The notes beneath the pieces are model-generated. The model was not told where the DNA came from, ran no database searches, and was given only the letters and a program-made list of their open reading frames with translations. A stretch of DNA of 64,000 nt from positions 248,001 through 312,000 of the forward strand of contig QZFT01000023.1 of the NCBI GenBank assembly GCA_003600225.1, in the 5' to 3' direction. This stretch comes from Pseudonocardiaceae bacterium YIM PH 21723 (lineage in GTDB: Bacteria; Actinomycetota; Actinomycetes; Mycobacteriales; Pseudonocardiaceae). The position numbers were made by a program, and so were the translations under genes. Below are positions 42,207-50,920 of this stretch, in pieces (position 1 is the first letter of the stretch; each line of letters begins with the position of its first letter).

Positions 42207-42776
42207 CTACAACCCGCGCAGTGTTCCCAGCAGTTCCCTCAGCACGATCGTGAACGGGTAGGGCCTCTCCACACCGAAGGTGTCCTCCGCTTCGAAAACG
42301 GCCGACTCGTGGTACTGCCCGGCATCGTCCAGCCGCAACTCGACGATGCCGGGTGCGAGCGGATCCACCACCCAGTAACCGGGCACGCCCATCCGCTGGT
42401 AAAAGAGCTTCTTCTTGTTCAGGTCGCTGAGCATCGAACCGGGCGAGAGGATCTCCACCACCAGCAACGGCGGCCCGAACGCACACCGCTCGTCGAGGTC
42501 CTCCTCCCGGACGACCAGCAGGTCCGGCTGCACCTCGTTCCGGAAGTCCGGCCGGTACGCGAACGGCGCGGCGAACACGTGCAGCCCAGCTGGACAGGCT
42601 GCTTCCAGTAGCGCCCCCAGGCGCATCGACACCTTCTGGTGCTTCGTACTCGGCGCCGGGCTCATCAACAGCTCCCCGTCGATGAGCTCGTACCTGTGTC
42701 CGTCATCGGGCATCCCCTCGAGATCCTTGACCGTCAAGGAACCCGAGGTACTGCCGATCTCCACCATGAGCGTCAT
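42207..42776 (-). CDS. Uma2 family endonuclease-like protein
   Basis: The 189-residue protein belongs to the Uma2/DUF820 PD-(D/E)XK superfamily, common in cyanobacteria and actinobacteria. The motifs are YELIDGELLMSPAPSTKHQ, VQPDLLVVREED and PLLVVEILSPGS, with the D-x(n)-E-x-L active-site layout. It is often found in many copies; a paralog lies at 63468. The ATG at 42776 follows AAAGGGGGCACC. Physiological role unknown. Confidence 0.88.
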   Translation of the reverse strand: MTLMVEIGSTSGSLTVKDLEGMPDDGHRYELIDGELLMSPAPSTKHQKVSMRLGALLEAACPAGLHVFAAPFAYRPDFRNEVQPDLLVVREEDLDERCAFGPPLLVVEILSPGSMLSDLNKKKLFYQRMGVPGYWVVDPLAPGIVELRLDDAGQYHESAVFEAEDTFGVERPYPFTIVLRELLGTLRGL

Positions 42777-43114
42777 GGTGCCCCCTTTCTCCCTGCCAGG
42801 CCACTGTGGCAACCAGGTCCGACATGAGGAGCACCGGAACCGAGGATCCGGTCAGGACATCGACCGAAGGTGTGAACATCACGAGTCCGTGCACGCTGAC
42901 AAGTCCGCGGGAAAGTCACAGACCGGCCTCGTGACGATCGACCATCTGGCGGTTGAACGGCTCCCAAACTGGCTCTGCCTGCGCGGATAACGGTCCGATA
43001 TCTCGGCTGGCAATAGCGTCAAGCCCCTCACCTGCGCTTATTCCCCGTGGTGATGCGGATCCCAGACTGCTAACAGCGGTAGACCGGCAAGAGTTTCCGT
43101 GTAATCGTGGTCGC
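42777..43114. other. Intergenic region upstream of the sulfur operon
   Basis: These 338 bases hold the promoter of the Uma2 gene (minus) and, at the right end, that of the sulfate operon (plus). TAATCG at 43102-43107 is the -10 for the leader peptide. I see no further ORF or strong dyad. Confidence 0.5.
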
Positions 43115-43201
43115 ATGACCACGTCTGGGATCCCGCTGGTGAAGCGTCACCATGTGGATCTTCAGCGTGTCTCCAGTGCGACGTGTCGGCGGATGAGGTA
43201 G
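43115..43201 (+). CDS. Cysteine-responsive leader peptide upstream of sulfite reductase
   Basis: A 28-residue ORF contains LVKRHHVDLQRVSSATCRR. This is the same H-V-D-L-x-R-V-x-x-A-x-C pattern as the putative leader peptides found before sulfur assimilation genes in Streptomyces and other actinobacteria. Its ATG lies 7 nt after TAATCG, so the message is leaderless and the leader is translated first. The single Cys codon sits 5 codons from the stop. By analogy to Cys-dependent attenuators of mycobacteria, stalling at low cysteine would allow downstream expression; this mechanism is inferred. Confidence 0.75.
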   Translation: MTTSGIPLVKRHHVDLQRVSSATCRRMR

Positions 43202-43219
43202 TCCGCCGCCGTATTTCTC

Positions 43220-43251
43220 TGTCCAGACGGCGCCGGGCGCGCCGCTGGACA
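43220..43251 (+). terminator. Attenuator-type hairpin between leader peptide and sir
   Basis: TGTCCAG (43220-43226) pairs with CTGGACA (43245-43251), and CGGCGC (43228-43233) pairs with GCGCCG (43239-43244), leaving one bulged base and a 5-nt loop. It begins 18 nt after the leader stop and is followed by a C-rich stretch instead of a U-tract. It could act as an attenuator, perhaps Rho-dependent, or by hiding downstream signals. Confidence 0.45.
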
Positions 43252-43318
43252 CCTCCCTCCCGAACGGGGTGCGTAGCGGCGCGTACGAGCGCCCAGCACG
43301 TCCCGGAGGTCGACGGAA

Positions 43319-45004
43319 ATGACTCCGCCCGCGAACGCAGCGGCGCGCGCTCCCAAGCGGCGCCGTGGTGAAGGGCAATGGGCACTGGGTTACCGGGAGC
43401 CGCTCAACCCCAACGAGCGGTCCAAGAAGGACGACAACCCGCTCAATGTGCGCCACCGCATTGAGACCATCTATGCCCCGGGTGGATTCGACTCTATCGA
43501 CCCGGCCGACCTGCGTGGACGTTTCCGCTGGTACGGCCTGTACACCCAGCGCAAGCCGGGAATCGACGGCGGCCGCACCGCGACGCTGGAACCGGAAGAG
43601 CTGGACGACCGCTACTTCATGCTCCGGGTGCGCATCGACGGCGGTGCGCTGACCACCGAGCAGCTGCGGGTGATCGGTGAGCTGTCCCGGGACCACGCCA
43701 GGGACACCGCGGACATCACCGACCGGCAGAACATCCAGTACCACTGGATCGAGATCGAGGACGTCCCGCACATCTGGGAGCGTCTGGAAGCCGTCGGACT
43801 GTCCACCACCGAGGCGTGTGGCGACTCGCCGCGTGTCGTGCTCGGCTCCCCCCTCGCCGGGATCGCCGATAACGAGATCATCGACGGGTCGCCCGCGATC
43901 AAGGACATTCTGGACCGCTTCATCGGCGATCCGGCGTTCTCCAACCTGCCGCGCAAGTTCAAGTCCGCAGTGTCCGGGCTGCAGGACGTGGCGCACGAGA
44001 TCCACGACATCGCCTTCGTCGGCGTGGTGCACCCGGAGCACGGCCCCGGCTTCGACGTCTGGGTCGGTGGCGGGCTGTCCACCAACCCGATGCTGGGCCA
44101 GCGGCTGGGCGTCTGGACTCCCCTGGAGGAGGTCGCCGACGTCTACGGCGCGGTGATCAGCGTGTTCCGCGACTACGGCTACCGGCGGCTGCGGGCTCGG
44201 GCCCGGATCAAGTTCCTGGTCAAGGACTGGGGCGCGGAGAAGTTCCGCCAGGTCATGGAGGACGAGTACCTGGGCCGCAAGCTGATCGACGGGCCGGCAC
44301 CCGAGGTGCTGGACCAGACCTTCGACCACATCGGTGTGCACCGGCAGAAGGACGGCAACTTCTACGTCGGCGCCGCGCCGATCGCCGGCCGGGTCTCCGG
44401 CAGCACGCTGATCTCGGTGGCCGAGGCCGTCGAGCGGGCCGGCTCGCAGCGGGTGCGGCTGACCCCGCTGCAGAAGCTCGTCGTGCTGGACGTGGCCGAG
44501 GACAAGATCGAGCCGTTGATCGCCGAACTGGCCGGGCTCGGCCTGGAGGTGCGGCCGTCCGTCTGGCGGCGGGCGACCATGGCCTGCACCGGTATCGAGT
44601 TCTGCAAGCTGGCGATCGTGGAGACCAAGGGCCGGGCCAAGGTCCTGGTGCCCGAGCTGGAGCGACGCCTCGAAGACGTCAACGCCGAGCTGGACAAGCC
44701 GATCACCGTCAACATCAACGGCTGCCCGAACTCCTGCGCCCGGGTCCAGGTCGCCGACATCGGCCTCAAGGGCCAGCTGGTGACCGACGACGACGGGAAC
44801 CAGGTCGAAGGATTCCAGGTCCACCTCGGCGGTGGCCTCGGCCTGGACGCCGGATTCGGCCGGAAACTGCGTGGCCACAAGGTGACGGCGGAGGAATTGC
44901 CAGATTACATCGAACGCCTCACCCGGCTTTACCTCAAACAGCGCACCGCGGGCGAACGATTCGCGCAATGGGTTACCCGCGCGGAAGACGGTGACCTTTC
45001 GTGA
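43319..45004 (+). CDS. sir: Ferredoxin-dependent sulfite reductase (NirA/SirA type)
   Basis: This 561-residue sirohaem and [4Fe-4S] reductase converts sulfite to sulfide. The ligand motifs are CTGIEFC (C423, C429) and CPNSC (C469, C473), with NirSir ferredoxin-like halves (residues 55-125 and 365-415) and the conserved TADITDRQNIQYHWI. STTEACGDSPR holds the Cys that in M. tuberculosis NirA forms a crosslink with a nearby Tyr (WYGLY). Context in a cys operon favours sulfite over nitrite as substrate. The zinc-ribbon gene overlaps its stop. Confidence 0.95.
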   Translation: MTPPANAAARAPKRRRGEGQWALGYREPLNPNERSKKDDNPLNVRHRIETIYAPGGFDSIDPADLRGRFRWYGLYTQRKPGIDGGRTATLEPEELDDRYFMLRVRIDGGALTTEQLRVIGELSRDHARDTADITDRQNIQYHWIEIEDVPHIWERLEAVGLSTTEACGDSPRVVLGSPLAGIADNEIIDGSPAIKDILDRFIGDPAFSNLPRKFKSAVSGLQDVAHEIHDIAFVGVVHPEHGPGFDVWVGGGLSTNPMLGQRLGVWTPLEEVADVYGAVISVFRDYGYRRLRARARIKFLVKDWGAEKFRQVMEDEYLGRKLIDGPAPEVLDQTFDHIGVHRQKDGNFYVGAAPIAGRVSGSTLISVAEAVERAGSQRVRLTPLQKLVVLDVAEDKIEPLIAELAGLGLEVRPSVWRRATMACTGIEFCKLAIVETKGRAKVLVPELERRLEDVNAELDKPITVNINGCPNSCARVQVADIGLKGQLVTDDDGNQVEGFQVHLGGGLGLDAGFGRKLRGHKVTAEELPDYIERLTRLYLKQRTAGERFAQWVTRAEDGDLS

Positions 45005-45189
45005 GCTTTTCAGATTCGGGAACAGGTCAACGGGCGGTGCCGTTTTACTGCCCATATTGCGGGGATGAGGACCTGCGACCGCACCCCGAACCGCACGGCG
45101 CCTGGCTGTGCGGCGGATGCCGACGTGTTTTTTCGGTGAAAATGGCGGGTCTTTCCCTGTCCGATAAGGACCTGGAGGTTTCCGGCTGA
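45001..45189 (+). CDS. Small zinc-ribbon protein of the sulfite reductase operon
   Basis: The 62-residue protein has CPYCGDEDLRPHPEPHGAWL followed by CGGC, a four-Cys zinc ribbon. It starts at GTG 45001 (GTGA overlap with sir) and ends in the TGATG overlap with cysH, so it is part of the tightly coupled operon. The same small protein lies between sir and cysH in Streptomyces. Its function is unknown; it may be an assembly or electron-transfer accessory. Confidence 0.85.
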   Translation: MSFSDSGTGQRAVPFYCPYCGDEDLRPHPEPHGAWLCGGCRRVFSVKMAGLSLSDKDLEVSG

Positions 45190-45887
45190 TGACGCACACC
45201 ACCACGAACGATCACCGCGAACTCGCGGAGCGGGCAGAGCGGGAACTGGCGAATGCCAGCGCAACCGAGGCGCTGGAGTGGGCTTTTAACACGTTCGGCG
45301 ATGACATCATCGTGGCGTCCAACATGCAGGACGCGGTGTTGGTTCACCTCGCTTCGCAGATCAAGCCCGGTGTCGACGTGCTTTTCCTGGAAACCGGCTA
45401 TCACTTCGCCGAGACAATCGGCACCCGTGATGCTGTGGAACACGTATATGACGTATCCATTGTGAACGCCATTCCACAACAAAGTGTTGCGGAACAGGAT
45501 GCGGAGTACGGCAAGGATCTATTCAGCCGAGATGCAAACCAGTGCTGTTTCCTGCGCAAGGTGGTACCGCTTCGTTCGACTCTGGCGAAATATAACGCCT
45601 GGGTCACCGGCGTCCGCCGCGTCGAAGCTCCGACCAGAGCCAACACTCCCATCGTGACCTGGGACGACCGAAACGGCCTGGTGAAGATCAATCCGATCGC
45701 CGCCTGGTCGGACGCGGACATGGACAAGTACATCGAGCGGTACGGGGTGCTGGTGAATCCACTCGTGGATGCCGGTTACCCCTCCATCGGCTGTGCGCCC
45801 TGCACGTCCAAGCCAAAGCCCGGCGAGGACCCCCGCAGCGGCCGATGGGCTGGTCAGGGCAAGACCGAGTGCGGGCTCCACGGGTAA
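45189..45887 (+). CDS. cysH: Assimilatory adenylyl-sulfate (APS) reductase
   Basis: The 232-residue enzyme of the PAPS/APS reductase family has the PP-loop-related FLETGYHFAET and the catalytic C-terminal CGLHG (C228). The CC-x(n)-CxxC pattern (C119, C120, C202, C205) binds a [4Fe-4S] cluster and marks APS-using rather than PAPS-using enzymes. No APS kinase (CysC) is encoded in the operon, which agrees. It yields sulfite for the upstream reductase, using thioredoxin. Confidence 0.95.
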   Translation: MTHTTTNDHRELAERAERELANASATEALEWAFNTFGDDIIVASNMQDAVLVHLASQIKPGVDVLFLETGYHFAETIGTRDAVEHVYDVSIVNAIPQQSVAEQDAEYGKDLFSRDANQCCFLRKVVPLRSTLAKYNAWVTGVRRVEAPTRANTPIVTWDDRNGLVKINPIAAWSDADMDKYIERYGVLVNPLVDAGYPSIGCAPCTSKPKPGEDPRSGRWAGQGKTECGLHG

Positions 45888-45898
45888 AGGGGAACGGC

Positions 45899-46816
45899 AT
45901 GTCACTACTGACCGACGCGCCACTGCGAACGGACAATCTGGACGCCTTGGAGTCCGAGGCGATCCACATCTTCCGCGAGGTGGCGGGCGAGTTCGACCGC
46001 CCGGTGATCCTCTTCTCCGGCGGCAAGGACTCCACGGTGCTGCTGCACCTGGCGCTCAAGGCCTTCTGGCCGGCGCCGGTGCCGTTCGCGCTGCTGCACG
46101 TGGACACCGGACACAACTTCCAGGAGGTCCTGGACTTCCGCGACGACGTCGTCCGGCTCCACGACCTTCGGTTGGTGGTGGCAGAAGTCCAGGACTGGAT
46201 CGACGACGGCAGGCTGCAGGAACGGCCGGACGGCACCCGCAACCCGCTGCAGACGGTTCCGCTACTGGACACCATCAACGAGCGCAAGTACGACGCGGTG
46301 TTCGGCGGCGGCCGTCGCGACGAGGAGAAGGCCCGCGCCAAGGAGCGGATCTTCAGCCTGCGCAACGCCTTCGGCCAGTGGGAGCCACGCAGGCAGCGGC
46401 CCGAGCTGTGGAACCTCTACAACGGGCGCCACAAGCCGGGCGAGCACGTGCGGGTGTTCCCGCTGTCCAACTGGACCGAGCTGGACATCTGGCGGTACAT
46501 CCAGCGGGAGAGCATCAACCTGCCCTCCATCTACTACTCGCACCAGCGCGAGGTGTTCCTGCGCGACGGCATGTGGCTCGCCAGCGGGCCGTGGGGTGGC
46601 CCCCGGGACAACGAGACGGCCGAGCTCAAGACCATCCGCTACCGCACCGTCGGCGACGGATCCTGCACCGGTGCCGTGGAATCCGAGGCGACGTCCATCG
46701 AGGACGTCATCGCCGAGGTGACCGCCAGCAGGCTCACCGAGCGGGGTGCCACCCGCGCCGACGACCGACTGTCCGAAGCCGCGATGGAAGACCGGAAGCG
46801 CGAGGGCTACTTCTAA
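45899..46816 (+). CDS. cysD: Sulfate adenylyltransferase subunit 2
   Basis: The 305-residue small subunit of ATP sulfurylase has the PP-loop LFSGGKDSTVLLHLALKAF, followed by LLHVDTGHNFQEVLDFRD and GGRRDEEKARAKERIFSLR. It adenylylates sulfate to APS together with CysN. The ATG at 45899 follows AAAGGGGAACGGC. Its TAA stop overlaps the cysN start as TAATG. Confidence 0.97.
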   Translation: MSLLTDAPLRTDNLDALESEAIHIFREVAGEFDRPVILFSGGKDSTVLLHLALKAFWPAPVPFALLHVDTGHNFQEVLDFRDDVVRLHDLRLVVAEVQDWIDDGRLQERPDGTRNPLQTVPLLDTINERKYDAVFGGGRRDEEKARAKERIFSLRNAFGQWEPRRQRPELWNLYNGRHKPGEHVRVFPLSNWTELDIWRYIQRESINLPSIYYSHQREVFLRDGMWLASGPWGGPRDNETAELKTIRYRTVGDGSCTGAVESEATSIEDVIAEVTASRLTERGATRADDRLSEAAMEDRKREGYF

Positions 46817-48141
46817 TGACCGATCTTCTCAGGCTGGCGACGGCGGGCAGCGTGGACGACGGAAAGTCCACGCTGGTCGGCCGGTTGCTGTACGACACGA
46901 AGTCGGTGCTCGCCGACCAGCTGGACGCCGTGCACCGCGCGTCCGCCGACAAGGGACTGTCCACTCCGGACCTGTCCCTGCTGGTGGACGGGCTGCGGTC
47001 GGAACGCGAGCAGGGCATCACCATCGATGTGGCCTACCGCTACTTCGCCACCCCCAAGCGCAACTTCGTCCTGGCGGACACCCCGGGACACGTGCAGTAC
47101 ACCCGCAACACCGTCACCGGTGCGTCCACCGCGCAACTGGCCGTGGTGCTGGTGGACGCGCGCAAGGGCGTGATCGAGCAGACCCGCAGGCACATCGTGG
47201 TGCTCGCGCTGCTGGGCGTGCCGCGACTGGCCCTCGCGGTGAACAAGATCGACCTGGTCGACTACTCCGAGGCCGTCTACCAGCAGATCGTGCAGGACTT
47301 CCACGCCCACGCGCACGGTCTGGGCTACGCGGAGGACGCGCTGGTCACCATCCCGCTGTCCGCGCTGGTCGGCGACAACGTCGTCGACCGGTCGGCGAAC
47401 ACCCCCTGGTACGAGGGCCCCACGCTGCTGGAACACCTGGAAAGCGTTCCGGTGGACGCGGATCCGCGCGACGTGCCGTTCCGCTTCCCGGTGCAGTACG
47501 TGATCCGGCCGCGTACCGAGGACTTCAAGGACTACCGCGGCTACGCGGGCCAGGTGGCCGCGGGCGTGGTCCGGGCGGGCGACGAGATCGTGGTGCTGCC
47601 CGGTGGCCGGACCACCACGGTGGTCAAGATCGACACCGCCGACGGTGAGCTGGAGGAGGCCACCGCGGGCCAGTCGGTGACGCTGCTGCTGGAACACGAT
47701 CTGGACATCGCCCGCGGCGATCTCCTGGCGACGGCGAACGCCCGGCCACGGCTGACCGACGAGCTCGACGTGACGCTGTGCTGGTTGTCCGACAAGGAAC
47801 TTCGCGCCGGCGCACGCGTGTTGATCAAGCACGGAACCAAGACCACCCAGGGCATGGTTGTCACGCTGCGCTCACGTTTTGATGAGCAATCACTGTCCAC
47901 TGTGGACGGTCCGGAGTCGTTGGGGCTTAATGAAATCGGACAGGTTTCACTGCGCACCGCCGAGCAGCTTCCGGTGGACGACTACTCGCAGAGTCGGCGC
48001 ACAGGAGCCTTTCTGGTCATTGACCAGGCCGATGGCAGCACTCTTGCCGCCGGCCTGGTGGGAGCGCCATTGCCCATTCTGAATGGCGCGCAATCCCCCA
48101 CGCCCTCTGACGGCCACGGCCTGGTGAACCCAGGTCCGTAA
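46816..48141 (+). CDS. cysN: Sulfate adenylyltransferase subunit 1 (GTPase)
   Basis: This 441-residue EF-Tu-like GTPase drives CysD. GTP-binding motifs are GSVDDGKSTL, DTPGH and NKIDL, followed by two beta-barrel domains (FRFPVQYVIRPRTEDFKDYR, then SVTLLLEHDLDIARGDLLAT). The protein ends without a fused APS kinase domain, unlike mycobacterial CysNC, so the pathway runs through APS directly to CysH. Confidence 0.96.
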   Translation: MTDLLRLATAGSVDDGKSTLVGRLLYDTKSVLADQLDAVHRASADKGLSTPDLSLLVDGLRSEREQGITIDVAYRYFATPKRNFVLADTPGHVQYTRNTVTGASTAQLAVVLVDARKGVIEQTRRHIVVLALLGVPRLALAVNKIDLVDYSEAVYQQIVQDFHAHAHGLGYAEDALVTIPLSALVGDNVVDRSANTPWYEGPTLLEHLESVPVDADPRDVPFRFPVQYVIRPRTEDFKDYRGYAGQVAAGVVRAGDEIVVLPGGRTTTVVKIDTADGELEEATAGQSVTLLLEHDLDIARGDLLATANARPRLTDELDVTLCWLSDKELRAGARVLIKHGTKTTQGMVVTLRSRFDEQSLSTVDGPESLGLNEIGQVSLRTAEQLPVDDYSQSRRTGAFLVIDQADGSTLAAGLVGAPLPILNGAQSPTPSDGHGLVNPGP

Positions 48142-48175
48142 GGCCGCACCCGAAAAACGCTGGAGGACTACAACC

Positions 48176-49258
48176 GTGAACACGTTCATGCGCAGAGCGA
48201 AGGCTCTCGCCCTGGTGGTACCACTGATCGTCACGCTCGGAGCGTGCTCACGGGCCGCGGAGACCACAGACGCGGCGCCCAAGGGAGAGGGCCCGGCCAG
48301 CGAGGTCCGGCTGGGCTTCTTCCCGAACATCACCCACGCCGCCGCGTTGATCGGCGTGGAGCAGGGCACCTACAAGAAGTACCTCGGCGAGAAGACCAAG
48401 CTCACCACGCAGACCTTCAACGCCGGGCCGGCCGAGGTCGAGGCGCTGCTGGGCAACTCCCTGGACGTGGGCTACATGGGCCCCGGCCCGGCGATCAACG
48501 CCTTCACCAACTCCAAGGGCGCGATCCGGATCTACGGCGGAGCCGCATCCGCCGGTGCCCAGCTGGTGGTCAAGCCGGAGATCAACTCGGCGGCCGATCT
48601 GAAGGGCAAGACGATCGCCGCGCCGCAGCTGGGTGGCACTCAGGACATCGCGCTACGTGCCTGGCTGAAGGACAAGGGCTACAAGACCGACCACAACGGC
48701 GGCAACGACGTCAAGATCCAGGACCAGGACAACGGCGTCACGCTGGACAGCTTCAAGAAGGGCGGGCTGGACGGCGCCTGGCTGCCCGAGCCGTGGGCGT
48801 CCCGCCTGGTGCTGGAGGCCGGCGCCAAGGTCCTGCTCGACGAGAAGTCGCTGTGGCCGGACGGCAAGTTCCCCACCACGGTGATCGTCGCCCGCAAGGA
48901 CTTCGCCGACAAGCACCCGGAGACCCTGGCCGCGATCCTCAAGGCCAACATCGAAGCGGTGCAGCTGAGCAAGGGAACCAACTCCGCCGACGCCAAGAAC
49001 TCGGCGAACAAGCAGCTGGCGACACTGTCCGGCAAGGGCCTGTCCGACGCGGTGCTGCAACGGGCCTGGTCGAATCTCGAACTGAGCAACGACCCCCTCG
49101 CGAAGCAGTTCGCCAAGCAGGCGAAGGACTCGGTGAAGGCGGGCACGCTCACCTCGGAGCCGGATCTGACCGGGATCTTCCAGCTGGACGCGCTCAACAG
49201 GGCGCTCAAGGAACAGGGCCTGGACCAGACGGTCTCCTCGGACACCGGGGGCAAGTGA
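48176..49258 (+). CDS. ABC transporter substrate-binding lipoprotein (sulfonate/sulfate-type)
   Basis: The 360-residue lipoprotein has a signal peptide and lipobox LGAC (residues 21-24). It then has the NMT1/SsuA-like fold: VRLGFFPNITHAAALIGVEQ, ALLGNSLDVGYMGPGPAIN, and GGLDGAWLPEPWASRL. SsuA-like proteins bind sulfonates or related anions. Within this operon it probably brings in sulfate or organosulfur compounds. GTG start at 48176. Confidence 0.9.
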   Translation: MNTFMRRAKALALVVPLIVTLGACSRAAETTDAAPKGEGPASEVRLGFFPNITHAAALIGVEQGTYKKYLGEKTKLTTQTFNAGPAEVEALLGNSLDVGYMGPGPAINAFTNSKGAIRIYGGAASAGAQLVVKPEINSAADLKGKTIAAPQLGGTQDIALRAWLKDKGYKTDHNGGNDVKIQDQDNGVTLDSFKKGGLDGAWLPEPWASRLVLEAGAKVLLDEKSLWPDGKFPTTVIVARKDFADKHPETLAAILKANIEAVQLSKGTNSADAKNSANKQLATLSGKGLSDAVLQRAWSNLELSNDPLAKQFAKQAKDSVKAGTLTSEPDLTGIFQLDALNRALKEQGLDQTVSSDTGGK

Positions 49259-50031
49259 TGACCGTGTCCCTGGAACGCACGCACGTCTCGCCCTCGGCGC
49301 AGCAGGCCGTGGTGCGGTTCGCCGGAGTGCACAAGGTCTTCGGCCAGGTACCGGCACTGTCCGGTGTGGACCTGACCGTGGCACCCGGTGAATTCGTCTG
49401 CCTGCTCGGCGCTTCGGGCTGCGGCAAGTCCACCTTGCTCAATCTCATCGCGGGGTTCGACCAGCCCACCGAGGGAGTGGTCACAGTGGACAGTGGCCGT
49501 CCCGCCGTGGTCTTCCAGGAGCCGGCTCTGCTGCCCTGGCTGACCGCGGGGCGCAACGTGGAGCTGCCGCTCCAGCTGGCCGGAATCGGCCGGGCGGAGC
49601 GCCGCGCCAGGGCATCGGAACTGCTGGAACTGGTGCGGCTCAAGGACGCGGCCGACAAACGACCGCACGAGTTGTCCGGCGGCATGCGCCAGCGGGTCGC
49701 GCTGGCCAGGGCGCTGGCCATCACGCTGGGAATCCCCGGCGCCACCGGCAGCCCGCTGCTGCTGATGGACGAGCCGTTCGCCGCGCTGGACGCCATCACC
49801 CGGGACGTGTTGCAGGCGGAGCTGTACCGAATCTGGCAGGAGACCGCGACCGCCGTCGTCTTCGTGACGCACGACGTGCGGGAGGCGGTCCGCCTCGGCC
49901 AGCGGGTGGTGCTGCTGTCCTCCAGACCCGGCCGCGTAGTCAAGGAATGGACCGGGGTGACCAACAGCCCGGAACTCACCCAGGAGATCACCGGAGAGCT
50001 GCGGGAGGTGATCAGCCGTCATGCCGCTTGA
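49258..50031 (+). CDS. ABC transporter ATP-binding protein (SsuB/TauB type)
   Basis: The 257-residue ATPase has an intact Walker A GASGCGKST, Q-loop VVFQEPALLPWLT, signature LSGGMRQRV, Walker B LLLMDEPFAALD and H-loop FVTHDVREAVRL. Its ATG overlaps the SBP stop as TGATG. It powers the adjacent SsuC-like permease for sulfonate- or sulfate-type uptake. Confidence 0.94.
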   Translation: MTVSLERTHVSPSAQQAVVRFAGVHKVFGQVPALSGVDLTVAPGEFVCLLGASGCGKSTLLNLIAGFDQPTEGVVTVDSGRPAVVFQEPALLPWLTAGRNVELPLQLAGIGRAERRARASELLELVRLKDAADKRPHELSGGMRQRVALARALAITLGIPGATGSPLLLMDEPFAALDAITRDVLQAELYRIWQETATAVVFVTHDVREAVRLGQRVVLLSSRPGRVVKEWTGVTNSPELTQEITGELREVISRHAA

Positions 50032-50920
50032 CGCAGAACCCCGGCTGAAGCTGACCGGGGACAGCCTCGACACGGCGGTCGCCGGACTGGACGCGCTGGA
50101 CGCACCCCGCCTCCAGGAACGGCGGCACATCGGTCGCTGGCTGCTGACCGTGTTCCTGCCTCCCGTGCTCACCCTCGGCGTCTTCATCGGCATCTGGCAG
50201 GCACTGTGGGCAGCGGCCATCTGGCCCGAGTTCCAGTTGCCCGCACCCGCCGCGGTGTGGCACGCGCTGATCGACGCGGGCGCCTTGCCGACGACCACCG
50301 CGGCGATCGTCTGGAACTCGATCAGCCGGGCGTTCATCGGCTTCGTCGCCGCGACGATCGTGGCGGTGCCACTCGGTCTGCTGGTGTCCCGGGTGCCGTT
50401 CGTTCGCGCCGCGATCGGACCGCTGCTCCAAGGCCTGCAGGCCATGCCATCGGTGGCCTGGGTGCCGGCCTGCATCATCTGGCTGGGCACGAACGACCAG
50501 ACCATCTACGCGGTGGTCCTGCTCGGCGCCGTGCCGTCCATCGCCAACGGCCTGGTGGCCGGGATCGACCAGATCCCACCGCTGCTGCTACGGGTCGGTC
50601 AGGCGCTGGGCGCGGACTCCTGGCAGCGGATCCGGCATGTGCTGCTGCCCGCCTCGTTGCCCGGCTTCCTGGCCGGCATCAAGCAGGGCTGGGCGTTCTC
50701 CTGGCGGTCGCTGATGGCCGCTGAGCTGATCGCCTCGTCCCCGCAGCTGGGCATTGGAATCGGTCAGTACATGGACAACGGCCGATCACTCGCCAGCATG
50801 GCGACCGTCATCGCCGGCATGGTGATGATCCTGGTGATCGGCATCGGCATCGAACTGGCCATCTTCAAACCGCTGGAACGCCGGGTACTGCGGGCCCGTG
50901 GACTGGGTGCCGCGCTGTGA
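50021..50920 (+). CDS. ABC transporter permease (SsuC/TauC type)
   Basis: The 299-residue permease has about six helices. The EAA-type coupling loop is ALGADSWQRIRHVLLPASLP, with the conserved GLQAMPSVAWVPACIIWLG at the family centre. A cytoplasmic N-terminal extension of about 40 residues precedes the first helix. It overlaps the ATPase gene by 11 bp and the chelatase gene by 4 bp. Confidence 0.93.
   Translation: MPLDAEPRLKLTGDSLDTAVAGLDALDAPRLQERRHIGRWLLTVFLPPVLTLGVFIGIWQALWAAAIWPEFQLPAPAAVWHALIDAGALPTTTAAIVWNSISRAFIGFVAATIVAVPLGLLVSRVPFVRAAIGPLLQGLQAMPSVAWVPACIIWLGTNDQTIYAVVLLGAVPSIANGLVAGIDQIPPLLLRVGQALGADSWQRIRHVLLPASLPGFLAGIKQGWAFSWRSLMAAELIASSPQLGIGIGQYMDNGRSLASMATVIAGMVMILVIGIGIELAIFKPLERRVLRARGLGAAL

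Noticed and set aside
43070-45205. A 711-codon open frame on the minus strand opposite sir
   Set aside because: It is the antisense shadow of the sulfite reductase gene in high-GC DNA. Its product is low-complexity and has no domain, while the plus strand encodes an intact enzyme.
45769-48141. A single 790-codon frame joining cysD and cysN
   Set aside because: The first part is out of frame with the intact cysD gene; CysN begins at the TAATG overlap at 46816.
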